DNA of 64,000 nt from Larimichthys crocea (Eukaryota; Chordata; Actinopteri; Sciaenidae). A program made the position numbers and the translations under genes. Shown here piece by piece: positions 1-14,180 of this stretch. Under the pieces are notes generated by a model. The model had not been told where the DNA came from. It was given only the letters and a program-made list of their open reading frames with translations, and did no database searches. The stretch is taken from positions 24,141,606 to 24,205,605 of the forward strand of contig NC_040017.1 of assembly GCF_000972845.2 (NCBI RefSeq), written 5' to 3'. Positions within the stretch are counted from its first letter, which is position 1, and every line of letters begins with the position of its first letter.

Positions 1-1196
1 AGAGGTGAACATCAAAGCCTCCATTGGGGGCTTTGTGCGGACGCCAGCACCGAGGAACACTCACCAACCATGAGCACCAATCTGCAGCGTAAAGTGCAAC
101 TCAACAAGAGGAGGAGGCTTAAGGAAGATGGTTTTTCAGCAGCTGGAATTACAACAATTCCACAGGCTCTCTAAAGCGAAAGTAACTCAGACATGATCAA
201 TCCAGTGATAATAGGAGTGACATTTCAGTGCAATTACTGTCAGAGGAAGTTTGCGGGAACATGAAACACACATCAAGTGTGTGCACGACGTGTTTACTGT
301 CAGCTGGAGGCCTACAGACTAAAAATTGGAGAAACAGGTAAGTATTAGTGGGCGTTCGAGTTTGCTGAGTGTAACACAGAAAACATGTGGTCAGTCTCCA
401 CAGACTCAGAGTGCATATGCAGTGACCTTTTACAGTGAAGCAAGAGCTACTCATTACCTCCTGTTACAGGCTGCATATGTCTTTGAATTACAGTGTGTGC
501 AGTTCAAGAGGTGTTATTTTTCCTGGGGAAGTGAAATCCTCGAGCAAAAAAAAAAAAAAAAAGACTTTCAAAAGGTTCCCAAAAACAGCTGAGGGTTAAA
601 AACAGATCAGGGAAGCTTCAAACTATGAAATATGATCCAGAAAGATAGTTGGAGTAACATATTAATGCGTTTAGAGGCTTATCGTCCAGAAATAGAGTTC
701 ATGTAACGAAGTAAGACGATGCAGACGATGTTACATTGCAGCAGAGGTTGATTCAGCTTTTCTGTACATATGTTCTGATCAAGTTTTTTTGCTTCTGGTT
801 CTGATCATCTATGACCCATGTCGTTTTTTCATCTTGTTACAGCAGATGGTAGATCAGAATTAAAGAAAGTGCTGGAGTACCTTGAAAATAGCCCCTTTTT
901 TTTTTAAACAAAAGCCCTTGAAATCCAAATAAACCACAGTCATAATCAAATTATTCAGGATCAGAAATCATTCAGCTTTTTCTGACCAGAGACTAAATAT
1001 ATGCCAGCAAGTGAAAATTGAATCCAGCATGGATGGAAATTTATCTTAATAGCATCTGTTGTTGGTCATATTTTGGGCTTTGTCTCAAAAACTGACAACC
1101 ATAGAAACGTTTGGTCCCAACTTAAACTGGAGCATCTGCAGATTAATTTTATATTAGAGATTGTAAACAAATACCATTTGTGTCATGCAGTTTTTT
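1..1196. other. Non-coding left edge
   Basis: No supported gene. One frame is open from the window edge to a TAA near position 174 and contains a short basic segment, but it has no recognisable similarity and no clear splice signal, so I do not call it. The rest is AT-rich with short homopolymers, including a run of A at about 546-560. Confidence 0.5.
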
Positions 1197-1400
1197 CTTT
1201 TTGATTATATATTTTTGGCCTTCATGCCTTTTTATGATAGGACAGCTGAAGACAGACAGGAAGCAGGAGGCAGAGAGAGGGGGAATGACACGCAGCAAAG
1301 GGCCGTCCGATGCGGGATTCGAACCGGGGCCAGCTGCAGTGAGGACTGAAGCATCTACACACGGGGCGGCCACGCAACCCACTACGCTACCGACCGTCCC
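1197..1400 (-). mobile_element. tRNA-derived SINE
   Basis: Read on the minus strand, this has an RNA polymerase III A box (TAGCGTAGTGGG, 1389 to 1378) and a perfect B box (GGTTCGAATCC, 1325 to 1315). A C/T-rich body and the tail CCTATCATAAAAAGGCATGA follow. This is the layout of a tRNA-derived SINE of the kind common in teleost genomes. Short open frames overlapping it are chance. The exact family name is not asserted. Confidence 0.85.
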
Positions 1401-4400
1401 AAGCAGTTTTCTGATCGGTGACTCAAAAGCATTAATCCTGATCTGCTGAACATATATTTTTGCTGATTATCAGCAGATGAGGATTGGTAGCGATCGATCT
1501 TGGCCTGCTTAGTTTCTTGTCTTTTATTTTGTGATTGCAGCCTCGCTGGCTCCATTCAAATGAATGAATGGTCAGACTGCAGCTTAATTTACTATGAGAG
1601 GATTCACAGTTGAACCATTTGTGTTTATCACCACAGGAAGAATACATTTTCTTTCCACATTTGTTACACATAACATAATTAGTCAATCATCAGTTGCCTG
1701 CATAAAATTAAAGCCCCTGAAAATGTGGTTGTGTGGTTTGATCAGATTTATTAGACAGACTAACGGACTAAATAATAAATCACTTCCACAGTTGTCACAT
1801 GTTGCTCAATCCTGATTAGTCCACAGAGGGACGAGACATCACCTTGTTCCACCTGCCCATGCAACAGCTCAACAATGTTCATGGAGGACCTTAAGTGGCA
1901 CCCTCCGTGGCTGTGCAGTAAAGCCAATGCGGAAGTGCCAAAAACTGCAGTTCTTTAAACGGCCACTTGAAGCTGGCTACAGAACGAGTCAGTTTCATGT
2001 TAAAATGTCAAACTTAACAGCAGAAATAAACATGTTTACAGCCTGGTACAAAAAACAGTGCTGGTTAGGCGTTATTCGGCCCGTCTCAGGTCAGCCGATG
2101 ATCTATGTTTTTTTGGGACTAGAGGTGGCAGTTGAGGAAATGTTTAACAGTCGATATATTTACTGAGGCTGTACATACTCCACTATTAAGAAATGCTGTG
2201 ATGCCAACATATTCTGCTCAAAATAGAGTCAGTAGTCTGGTGCAGATCAGTTTTTGGCAACAGTTGCAGCTCTGCCATCTATTTTTGTGTAATTGCGTAA
2301 CTGAAAGTAAGAAACATTTAAAAACCTCTCACACATGTAGGAACTCAATTCTTTGTTTGCAAACTGTAGGTTGTTGATCGTAACAAATGATTGTGGTGTA
2401 ATATACAGTATACAAGGAATGAATCAGTAAAAAATAGGCAATTTTTTAGAGAGTGATACCACAGTAACTGCAATCTACAAACGGAGCCATTTAATAAAGA
2501 ACGGTACCTTCAAGAAGAAGAAGACTGAGCATCTACAGCTGTGACTGTGGAGAAAAGTGTTGATGAAAAACAGCTCGGAAACCTTGAAAAAGGTAAAAAA
2601 ATATAACAAAAGTAGATGAGTCAAGCTGTTTTATAGAGACAACATTATGACAAAGCAACCCGGTCAGTAGAGGATGAGTGCTCTCATGATTACACAGGAC
2701 GTGTTTCAAAGCGGTCAGATCCGCAGAACATTAAACCACAGTGCATCTACTTTGTTTACAGCCGGCAGTGAAGTTGCAGGTGTACTCGGAGCAGAATGAG
2801 CCGGTTATTGTGCAGTGAGCAGCTGTCCGTATGAGGCAGACAGATGTGGTTTATCAAAGGAAATATAGCGCTTGCAAGAAAATGAACCAATTAGATCATG
2901 CACTGGTAGATTGGCAAGATGTTTGACAAGACATGTAGGAAAAACTGATTTTTTTTTACAACCGTTACAATGACTCAAATTCACAAATTTAAATTTTAAC
3001 TGTTGGAGGCGTTTCCACTGTGCAGATGATGAAGGTTCTACCTTAAGTTTATCAGGCCACGTTCTGTTTAATTTATTCAAACTGTTGTGTTTAATTTGTT
3101 TGTAATTCTGCATTGTTTTCTCATCAGTGTGATTTAATTAGCTGTGGGAGAACAGGAAGCTGGATCACTCAGTAAGTGGCTGGTGTACTTGGCCGTGTTG
3201 GGGGAATAGTTTGACGAGATGTAATTAAACTAGTAAATTTGCATTAAATGTTACGGTCCTCTGGTGGTTGTTCAAATAAATGATAATGTAAATTGTGTTA
3301 ATATTTTGTATCTTTGTTGGCATTTGAAGCATTGTTAACTAATGGAACCACACACACCAATGAACACAGTGTTTACAGCATTTAGAGAAAACCGATGTTT
3401 GACTCTGAGTACTGGGTGATGAAGATGAAGAACCTGAATAATTCTTAGTTTGGAGACAGGTTCGTAGTTGTTCAGATGAAATAAGAAAACAAAAACTATT
3501 TTCTTATGTGATACCTGGTGAATATTTTGAAACTGGACAGCTCTTTTTAGTTGTACATATACAGAATTTATATCTTCTAGTACTTTTTTTATCTTCAGAA
3601 ACACAAAGAAAAAATCCTTGTATGTGAAATCGTACTTGGCAATAAACCCATTGCTGGCTCTGATACAATCTCTGACATAAATAGTTAGTAGTAGTAGCAG
3701 TAATTTCCGTTATTTACAGTTATTTTAGAGTTATATTATCCCTTAGCTGAATAGGTTATTAGAATCGACACTTGTTTATAAAGCTTTTCAAAGATCAAAT
3801 TTGAATCTGTGCATCTTTTTTACGTCATAATCAAAGCAAAAAATATAAAACAGTATCTATTTTTGTAAAGTAAAAATCAGAAGACATGCGTCAAGTGAGG
3901 TAATGCGACAGAGTTGAGATGTGGTATACAGTAAATAGACACAAAAAGCGACTGATAAAAGAGGAAAGACTGGTATGAATTTCATAGTACACAATACACA
4001 AAAAACAAAGTACTATACTTCCTACAACAAATAAACAGCTCACCTATGCATGTAAGGGTTAACCATTCTTCAAACCTTTTGTTTGTTTGTCTTTTACAAG
4101 AAATCCAATTCAGTTTAATAAACTTAATGAAGATTTCTCCTCCACATACAACTAATTTCAGGTGAGTTATATATCCAAACATTGAGGGATGTAAATGAGA
4201 GGTGAGCCCACACAGCGGCAGGCGGAGAGAAGTCGTCGGCTTATTGTGGATGCCTCACTGATGGGCCGCTCATTGAGCTGCAGAGTAAAAAGGGCTGACG
4301 ACTGTCTCCACTATAATTGGACAAATTAATCAATTACATCAATAGCAAATTACAACATTCATAATTGATCCCTGAACAAATGCAGTATAGATCAACCCGT

Positions 4401-5871
4401 CGCTCGATAGCTATACCACAATATTCATGTTACACTGAGCATATTCAGGAACTAATTAAATCTCAAAGGAGAGGATCAATGTCTGAAGTAGCATGAGAGA
4501 AGTATCGATCACAACAACCGCGATCTCTTATACAATTGATTTAAACTGCATGACAAGATACAAGCAGTTCTTTTTGATTAATTTCTTATATCCTCACATA
4601 GAAAATAATATTTACATAACAGAGCGAGACCACAGCATCAGAATAAAATATGTTACAGCCTTACATGAAACTGCATTTAGGTATTGGACCGGCATTAAGC
4701 TCAGAGGCTTTTCAAGAGCCTTAAGAGCACTTACTGTACAAAAATAATGTGGCCATCAGCATGAGAGTTCACTTGACGAATCAATAGCACAGACAGCAGG
4801 ATAAACGCTAATGTCTGGATGCAAAGAGAACATTTCTGCCTGAAACACAGAATTATTAATTAGAGTTATGAGGTTTGCTCTCATGATTTAAAAAAATGTA
4901 TATTAAAAATGTCCCTGCTTTACTAAAGCACCTTGTACAATACTCATATTTCTGTGACATAGTCATCTTTTTATTTATTTGCATTTACAGCCACAATCTC
5001 CACAATTACGTCCAGAAAAAGCAGAGAGCAGTAAATAAAACAACAACAGTGAAGTTGAGACAAATAAAGTTTTAAGTTTACACACCATTAAAAAAAGTTT
5101 TAGTGCCTTAATTTTCTGATTTTCTAAGCTTAATTATCTCACCAAAAAAAAAAATCATTGCCATAGAAATGTAACAAAATCAATAAACTACTTTATTTTA
5201 CAAATTAATACATTTAAATCTTGTTTCAGCTTAAAATCAAGAGCTAAAACAGCAGCTAGTTAGCCTTTAGCAGGAGTTAGCTGGATGTTTTTTTTTATTT
5301 TTCTCCATCGTGACTGAATTTAGCTCAACTAAATCATTTAGTTACTTGAAATAACAAACTGAATTATCAAGTTCTTAATTCATTACACAGCTAACTGCCA
5401 TGAAAAGTTCAATTTAAGTTTAAGTTTTAACTTTTAGGCTAGGCCCTAGGCTGAAAGCTGCTTCAGATTCAACTATAGGCCTTATATATTTAAGTAAAGT
5501 CAAATTATTAACTACACCAAGCTAAAATGAATGCAGTCGAAAGAGATAAATGACATTATAATGATCTGTAGCCCCCTGCGACCCTGCGTCCTCATGAGGA
5601 CATTAAATTTTGGCTTCCCTGCACCATAATACTTTTTTTTACTTATTTTGCTCAACTTAGACCTATTGTCCTCATTAAGGGACAGTTACTGTGCTGTCTA
5701 GTGGTCAAAGAAGACTACTAATTAAGACAAGGCTTAGTTTTTAATGAGAAATTAAAAATGTACACCAAAAAAAAGCTTGGGTCTCAGGAGGTTAGAGACG
5801 CGTTGACTCAACTTTAAGTTTGTTTTGGAGGCTGTAGTTTGTTTCTGATATTTATATCAAAGAGAAAACAA

Positions 5872-5922
5872 TAGAAACACCTCTCGGTAAAACACTACAC
5901 AATTCAACAGCAGCACAAACTG
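5872..5922 (+). repeat. Interspersed repeat fragment, copy 1
   Basis: The core 'AGAAACACCTCTCGGTA' followed by 'ACAATTCAACAGCAGCACA' recurs almost unchanged at 27692-27738 and more weakly at 46245-46290. This marks a dispersed repeat whose family I cannot name. Confidence 0.6.
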
Positions 5923-7511
5923 ACCATAAAGACGACATCTCTAAAACACCACAAAAACCAGACATAATAACCTTCATGAAGGATTTATTGCTGCATTAAA
6001 CTGCATCACTTTTGCCTGAAGATTCAGGTCTAAAATCTATTTTAGAGCATTTTGACTTTGCAGGGCAGCAGAATTATAGAAAAGTGTCAAGGTTCATGTC
6101 CCACAATGGGAAAAGGTTAAAACCCATTTACAGCTGAAATATTAGTCGTGTCATTTAAAGCTGCGCTTCCTTCCCACTCTCCTCGCCACTGCTGACCTTT
6201 TTCTACTGTCCACATCTCAAAGCCGGTGGAGAGTATTTTGGCCACACTCCATCTCTTCCCAAATGAGGCCAACCGGGGAAGTGAATCAATGTGTTTTTCC
6301 CCTAGTCATAGGAAACAGCTGTCATGCTGTCGTCTGGTACAGAGCTGGGCTGACTTAATGCCAGAGCCGCCTGTGAGAGTCAGCAGGGAGGAGAGAGCTC
6401 CCCCTTTGAATCCGCTCGTACTAAACCCCCATCACCTGAGTGAATTCCACTTGCCATGCCTCCCAGCTACACTCAAAGCACAGAGACATAAACAAAGAAC
6501 CAGCTACGCTGCAGCAGGGTCCCTTCCTGGCACTGCTGCTGCTGTATTTCAGAATATCTGTCCTAATTAACCGTGTATCACTTTTAGAAGTCCTTGGGAT
6601 GGTTTTAACTTTAATGCATGCAAACGCTGAAGGTTGCAGGTGAATGATCTGATATGATGAAACGGTGCGTGTCCGTTTGCTCATATAAATGCAGGAGAGG
6701 CGGTTAATGAAGTACAGGAGAGAGTGAAATGCTTCTAAATAAATAAATAAAAATTAAGAGGTTTCAAACCTTTAGCATGCGTTTCATTACCAGGACCTGA
6801 CCTTATCTCCCTGGACCGAACCTTATCTCGTGCAGATATTGCCAGCATGCATAATAGGAGGAGGCCCCTTTGTGCCAAATGCTGTGGGGCAGAGCCCATA
6901 CCTCTCTCCTGGTACACATCACCCCCACTGATTTTTTTTTTGCTTTCAAGCCACAGCTGTACACACAAATATCAAGACACTCAGGGATGCAGAAAAGACA
7001 CTCACCTCCCTGTGTGTGTTCAACATCTCCTTCATGTTTTCTCTTTGCTGTTTTCCCTCCCAGATGCCGCCTTGTTATGAGTCAGGAGGTTATTGTAACC
7101 AGGCTTACATCCTGTCAGAGGCACAATGAGCTTTTATTTTACCAGGAAGCAATAAAGAATGACTCTGTCAATCATGGAGATGCATGCAAATCACCAAACA
7201 TGTTTTAATTGTTTTAATTAAAGAAAGCAAGTGTGTATATGTACAGTACACGTGTGTGTCTGCAGAGACGAGCAGCTCCATATTCATGTGTTTCCCCATA
7301 TGTGACCCTCCACTGTAAACAAAGAATATTAAACACAGACACTCAGAGGCAGCCTAATGAACACACACATATTACTCACGGTGTAATGAATCGATAGAAC
7401 TTCCTCTTTCATCAAATATTTATTGGAGTAATATTCCTGAGCCCTTCGAACTGAAACGGCCGCGCTTGTCTGGGAGTTTAACGGCAGACCTGCGTGGTTT
7501 CCAAAGCCGGG

Positions 7512-7545
7512 CTCAACGCAACAACTAATGAGTTGTTGCGTTGAG
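7512..7545. repeat. Perfect 15-bp inverted repeat, 4-nt loop
   Basis: CTCAACGCAACAACT (7512-7526) is followed by AATG and then by its exact reverse complement (7531-7545). The stem is perfect with a tetraloop. No terminator or transposon context is visible. It could be a small structured RNA, a recent snap-back mutation product, or chance. Confidence 0.85.
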
Positions 7546-10186
7546 AAATACAAATCCTTGACTTAATGAAATATATTAAGTCCATCAATCATTCCCGGCC
7601 AGGTGGATCAAACTAATATTTAGAGGAAACATTGTTTCCGTCAACATTTCTCCGGAAAGATTCAGCCATATCAGTCAAATATACATTGCAGCTGTCTGCT
7701 TTAAAATCCTGTTTCCCTGGATAAAATATTTGAGTCTCATCATCTCTGAATCATCCGTCACAAACATCGTGCAAACTCATTAATCTTTACAGGATGTGTA
7801 AGGAGCCACCTTATGACGATTGTGTGCTGGAGTCTGGGACACCAGCAGAGCGTGACAGCATTGTGGGGTAACCACTGCAGTGGTTATGAAGACTAGAGTA
7901 ATAGAAAAACCTGAACACAACCCAACCCCCCTCTGGGAGACCTCTTTCTCTCTAAAAGCTGAAGCGAACCAGCTGACAGCTTCCTATAGATGCCTGGAAA
8001 CCTCTGGAAGGCTCACGAAAAAGTGACGGCCCACAGCTGTCTCGGACTCCACCACCCATCTGCTGGGGGGGCAGACTCAAGAGCTCTCCACCTGCTTCCT
8101 TGCAAAAGGGCAGCAAATAGCTGCTAGTTAGCGTGTCAGAAAGCCTGAGACACACCGAGAAAACTGACTGCATATAACTCGGTGACCTTTACTGTTAATT
8201 CATGAAACCATTTTGCATGTAAACAAACTGCAGTGGTACCCCCCGTGCCCCGTCTCAGCTTGAGGACAAGTAGCTATTGGGCTCCCTCTATTGGCCTTCA
8301 TGCATCTATCTGTAATGTGTCCAGCAGCAGGAGGTTAAAAGGGTAAAAAGGGCCGGTGACAGAGTTCCTGGACTTTCTGTTAAGTGATATTGTTAAGTGA
8401 GTTTAAGCCTTACACTGAACTATCTCCCATAGGTAGCCTCTGCAGCAGTCCATGCTTCAACATTAGGACTTCTATCTGTTAAAGGTTTTGTTAAATGTGT
8501 TATTTTGTCTGATCAACAGTCCAGGACTTAAATTTATTCAATTTCCAATCATTCAAAATGAGAAAAGCAGCAATTCTTTGGTATTTTTGTTTAGAAAATG
8601 ACTGAAATGTTTGACCGAAAGAGTATAATTTTCCGCCCATCAAATAACAAAATATACCTCCCTCCAGGTCCCTTCAATGCAAAGCGCAAGCCATGGATCA
8701 GAAATGTTATTACCCTCCTCTCAAATGGAAAATCTGTACAAAAAAGAGGCCAGAATCTGCCACATTTGATGTTCCCTCTTTCCAGTGCAGTAGTGAAAAT
8801 AAGGCAGACATGCAGGCTACAACTTTTAATCGAAGCTAATGTTTGCGTGACACGAGCCGGTCTTCGCAGTGATCCAGGTAACACTGCGCTCGGCTGATTA
8901 GCATCGTTGTCTCACCTGAACTGACTGACTGCTGCGTCCTGTTTTTTTAATTAGATAACAACTATTCACAGCAATTCTCCCCGAGTCATTATTGTTGCCA
9001 AGGAACCAACTTCTGAAACGCATTCTCCTCGTGATAAATTATTCATGGACTAAAGCAGCAAAGCCCCAAATCATCCATCAACATCAGGGCTAAATACATA
9101 AACAAAATCATTCACATAAAGTCAGCTCTAAATCTTTGTTTAGTCGTTTAGTGTGGGATACTTACTATTTCAAAAGAGGTTGTGGTGCAATATGGATTCA
9201 GCCAATTTACCTGCGACTCAAGGAACTCATTCATTTTGTGGACAAGCTATGGTAGAGGAGTGGTAGTATTGAATACAGCTTTTATAAGAAGTCACTTATA
9301 AAGGCTGTCAGGGCAGAACTCATTGCAGAAAGTTTGTATATTTGCTGTAGCAGCAGAATCTAACTTTCTAAGCAGTGAGAGTTCAACTATAATATCACTG
9401 CATGAAGCTAACTTGTGCTGCCTGTCTCCCTCAGAGATGCCTCCTGAAAGACACCTGATTATCTTCAATCTTTGACCACATCCACATCCCTCCAGACAGC
9501 AGACACACTTTTTTTTAAAAAGCTACTCAAGTGTGGTTAACACACTCTGCTGTCTCGAGCTGTCACTCCAAACGAGAAGATTATTTGCGCCCCCCGAGGA
9601 CCCAACAGCAAAATTCCAGATGCCACTTTTAGACCTTGACACAAAATCTATAGAGTCCAACATTATGAGTAGATTGGATGTCAGGCTGAGTATTTGATTC
9701 TGATGAGAGGGTAACAGAGCAACTCTGCATCGACAAAAATTGGTTTCTTTGATTCTCTCAAGCGTGCGAGACACCTGGATGAACACACCGATCGTGTGTG
9801 CGTTCATGTCGGGGGGCCAGGAGATTAAACAGCACCCATAATGGAGTCTTGCATCGCCAAAACAAAGTTGTTTGGTGCTTTGTCAACAGTGTGCTGGCCA
9901 CTGGAGGGGACAATGACATTTCAGATGGGACATATGTTAACCCCCAACATCCATCCTCTCAAATATTTATGATATATAAATATATATATATATGTGGGGG
10001 GGAACCAAAGGGAAAGGAAGCGTCTCCCTGTTGGTGGACTTCATAAATAATTGGACTTGGAAAGGTTACATTTAGCATCAGCTGGATAGAGGAAGATGAA
10101 TAACACATAACATAACACACATTTATAACCACAACCATGAAGGTGCCAGAGATATTTATACTGCTGCTTGTGTCTTTATGCTCTCT

Positions 10187-10210
10187 CTCACACACACGCA
10201 CACACACACA
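10187..10210. repeat. (CA)n microsatellite
   Basis: Short run of CA dinucleotides within gene-free sequence. Confidence 0.85.
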
Positions 10211-10362
10211 GACTTACACATAGATTTACATGTATTTTCAGGACAGGAGTGGACATGCTGATTATGCCCAACCACGAAAAGCAGCTGTCGTTGTCGTCGC
10301 AACATTGTATCTACGTTGGCAAGTAAAGAGCTAAACTTCTCTGATGACATAAATACATTTAA

Positions 10363-10410
10363 ATAATTTCCCCCTGGGATTATTAAAGTATTTCTGATTC
10401 TGATTTATAA
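10363..10410 (+). mobile_element. LINE 3' tail fragment
   Basis: The string resembling 'CCCCTGGGATTATTAAAGTATTTCTGATTCTGATT' is the typical 3' end of a fish LINE. The same tail recurs at 55806-55850. Only the tail remains, with no coding part. Confidence 0.6.
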
Positions 10411-13400
10411 AATGTTAAAATAAGCTGTTAAAAACCACATGATAGAAATCCGTACATGCCTGAGCTGGTGTAATCTCCCAGTTTAATTATTTCACTGTAT
10501 TCCGAGCACTGAGAGGAGTCACATGGGAATCTTTTTGCTCATTTATAAGCAGCTCAAACCTGGCTCATTTATCTGTTGAAATTATTCAATGGTGCATGCC
10601 TCATTAATACAAAAAAAGATGACTGCATACACTTTATTTGGAGGGCAGAAGCACACCACTTAACACTGTTTCCGCACGTAGCACGCTGCATTGTATTTTC
10701 CATTGTCTCTTCTCGGCTGTGCCGCTGTATCTGTTTGCTTGTTATCAATAAAGCCGATCCAACAGGTTAGCCCAATTCTCTTCGGATACTCAAAAATGAG
10801 AAAGCAATGCGGAGCAGCTTTTATTCTATAAAGTCATGAGACGACTGTTTAACTCGACCCTAGAGGGACAGACAACCATCCCCAACACTCCTCTTTGTTT
10901 GACCTTTCCTGCCAGGACGAGGAGAGCTTTTTAAAAGAAATAGAAAGGCGGGAGCTGATGGAGCGATGTCTTTAATGAGGTATGCTGGGGCTGTTGTTTC
11001 TCCATTTAATTAGACAATTATGCAGCCTCCTGCGGAAGAGGGAGCATTCAGGGTCACAGGGGAGGAGGGGGGGGGCGATGCCACAATGCCACCCCGTCAC
11101 ACGGTAAAGTAAGGAGGCTAAATCACAGGTGAATCCCACTGGGGCGAGCACAGACTGGGCTCTCCATTCGGGAGCCATTATAGGCTCATCCTATTTAGAT
11201 TCAGTTCAACCGTCTTTGTCCATCTTCATTCTGTTTTTGATTAGGCCGGTAATTACCATTCCACAAAAACACTGGCAGACACAGACACCAACATCGCTGC
11301 AGCCCGACCGAGCTAAGTGGTCTTTCTTTACCATTTGACCATCTTTAGGAGAAAGCCTGCGCCTCAAAAGAAGCCCCTATAGGATGACGGCTGAACCTTC
11401 TGCCAAGTAAACAAAGCTGAATATCTGAAACAAGATTTCATTCCACCAGTGCCTCATTTTGCACCAGAGAATTGTAATTACACATTCACCGCCATCTGGT
11501 ATCCATGCTTGTCTCTGCCCATTCTTCACCGGTGCCAAAGCAGACTCCAGTTTTTCCTCCATGGCGAATTGCTTTAACCTCATGTCTGCCGTCCCAGCGG
11601 ATGTGTCACTACACTACACGCTCAGATGGGCAGAACCAAAAAAAGCACAACGCAGTAGGTTTAAGACATACAAGTAAGGTGAAGGTTGAGGTAGCACAGA
11701 TCCACTTCCAAAGAGGGGCCATAACTCACGTAGATGAATGGTCGGAAATCTCAGCAAATGATGAGACGAAATTCATTTTGGTGATGTATGGAAGGCCTGT
11801 CGGAGCCGTATTATTTGTACGTGTGTCAGCACAACTGAATGTCCACCATTTCCTTTGTTCCTTCATTTTTTTTTGGTTCATATAGAAATAAGAAGAAGCT
11901 ACAACATTATGGTGACGTGCCACATGTAGACGTGACATTTTGGCAAATATTTGACCTGTTTTCTTGCAGAAAGTCAGATGAGAAGATTACTTTGGAACTT
12001 TGATATCTATCAGATACGTACGGAAAAGGTAAATAATACACCTACAGACGCACGCCTTAATGCTAAGCCTCTCCTTGGCTGTAGGCTTATATTTAGCAAA
12101 CAGATATGAACACAAATGTCAAACAGCTTCTTTAAAACAGGACCACAAAGCTGCCCAAGCCCATTTACAGTGCCTGCAGTTTGTAAGAGAGGCAGCATTA
12201 TTAATAAAGTGATAAAATCACAGAAAGCTCTTCACAGAGTCATCACAGAAGTGTCTGCTGCATCTTTATACGTTCACTTCTACTGTATGTGCCACAGCTG
12301 CAGCTTTCCAACTGACCATAAATCATCATCAACCCCCCCGCGCATATATTCATATGCAATTCAGAAAATGAGCGACATCTCCCAGGGAAGCAGTCGCCCA
12401 GCGGAGAGCCTGACTCGACATCGTTTCTCACTGCAGCCAGTGTAGTTAGAGAATAACAGACAGAGAAACACTGTCCTGAGCAATATCCCAGCATGAACAA
12501 CACTCGTTCTGTGATGACTAGAAGCTGCTCTACAAGACAATTAATCCATCATTACTGCTGGTTCACCCCTAGTTCAGCCTCAAGACTGATGATAGTGTAC
12601 AATCTCAGTGTGGCCTGTACTTAGTGAGTGGGTTAAAACATACTGTAGGGAATTTGCTGCATGTGCAAGGGCTCAAAGACACACATTTAAGTAGACAAAG
12701 CACTGTGGTGGCATCACTTAGCTGGAGCACTACGGCAGCTGTACAGCTCAGCAGAGCACCAAAAAGTGATCAATTTCCCCGTAATAATCAAAGTGCTTTA
12801 ATAAAATTGAAAGATTAAGCAGCGTGATATGAAGAGGCTTTTCCATTTTAAAGATGGATCTCTCTAATCGCTTCTTCTTTTTAAGGATTAAAACATCCAG
12901 CGGATGTGTGAGAGGCATTGTAAGCATGTAGCTGTCATGCTGTCGGATCATTTTCAGCCTTCATTGGAAGATGTGAACAAAGAATTTACTCCACAACAAC
13001 CAATCTTGGCCCAAACAGGAGAAGTCTGGCCAAGTGAACAGTGAAACCTCATTAAAAGTCCAGCGAGGAGAGGCCCTCTGTTAAACGTTCCACTTAACCT
13101 CCTCCACTCTGTATTTGATTAAAACTGAAGGCATGCACAGGTGTGTCAGAGTTTCGAGGCGGCTGGGAAACTTTCCTGAGATAGTTTTTAAAAGACAAAC
13201 TTACTTTTGGAGGACGACCTTGCGAGGCCTCTCCACGGGCTCCTTTGTGCAGAGGAAACAATCTGTTCCATTCAGGCGTTGGTTGATGTTTTTCTCAGCA
13301 ATGATCCTCCAAATGAAAACTGCTCTGTCTATTTATACACTCTCATCATAACTAAACAGAAATGTGCTGCTTTAACTGACACCATGAAAGCCTCACAGTG

Positions 13401-13960
13401 AGCACACCTACTGGATAGGTGTGTTGTATGGTGGCTGGTGAGGGTCAAACAGAGTTTCCTGATTTTCTAACTGGGATGCACAACACCTCTTGAGGGCAGC
13501 AGTGTGTGAGCACAAACTAATAATGTTTTAACTATTTGAGCCCATTTTGTTGGGAGATAATCAGCAACGTGTTTAAAAGTTTATGATGTTTTGGTTCCCT
13601 TTGTTTGCGGTGTTGTATGCCAGAAGAACATTTCTTGAATTTTATTTCAGATAACACAAAGAAACTGATGCAAATAGCTGCAAGGGCTGGACAGTACATG
13701 AAAACAACAACAACAAAGAAACTCAAACCAGCAGCTCAAAATGGTCAGAACCTGACTGCAAGTAAAAGAAAAAGTTTTATTCAACTGTATGTTCCCAGTT
13801 TTTATGATGTGTTTTATGTGTTATGAGGTTTAGGTCTGTGTTTTTTGGATTTGTTCTCTGTAACAATAAAGTTATGCAGAACTTGAGGAGTTGAAATGGC
13901 TTTATTTTTTTCCAGCTGATAAAACACAAGCTTTTGCACTAATGACATGAGCATGCAGAA

Positions 13961-14180
13961 TGCGGTGTAGTGGTTAGCACTGTCGCCTCACACTGAGAAG
14001 GTTGTGTGTCGAGGTGGAGAACATGCGTGGGTTTCCTCCAGGTGCTCCGGCTTCCTCCCACAGTCCACAGACATGCAGGTTAACAGGTTAATTGGTGACT
14101 CTAAAGGAAAAGTAGTTTGTCTCTACGTGTCAGCACTGAACTGGTGACCCGTACCTGTGCTCCGCCTCGTCAGCTCCTGC
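13961..14180 (+). mobile_element. tRNA-derived SINE (second family)
   Basis: It starts TGCGGTGTAGTGGTTAGCAC, which contains a degenerate A box. A diverged B-box region follows, then the body 'GGCTTCCTCCCACAGTCCA' and 'GACATGCAGGTTAA', known from a very abundant teleost repeat. The B box is mutated, so the copy is old. Confidence 0.75.

Larger units (their letters stand above)
1401..13960. other. Gene-free, mostly single-copy stretch
   Basis: I find no exon with a recognisable product. Open frames are short (at most about 115 codons), lack similarity and overlap on both strands. Contents include AT-rich sequence, a repeat-like segment at 5872-5922 shared with two other places in the window, a perfect hairpin at 7512-7545, a LINE-like tail at 10363-10410, a CA run at 10187-10210, and segments at 8900-9060 and 10960-11260 with several TAATTA-type homeodomain cores. 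The last two could be enhancers of a gene outside the window, but that is inference. Confidence 0.5.

Noticed and set aside
1..174. Frame open from the window edge, containing a basic MSTNLQRKVQLNKRRRLKE-like peptide
   Set aside because: It could be a terminal exon, but there is no recognisable family, no acceptor can be seen and the rest lies outside the window.
8598..8897. 99-codon plus-strand frame with a paired minus-strand frame
   Set aside because: No similarity and no splice context. Overlapping opposite frames of equal length suggest chance in a complex, possibly conserved non-coding segment.
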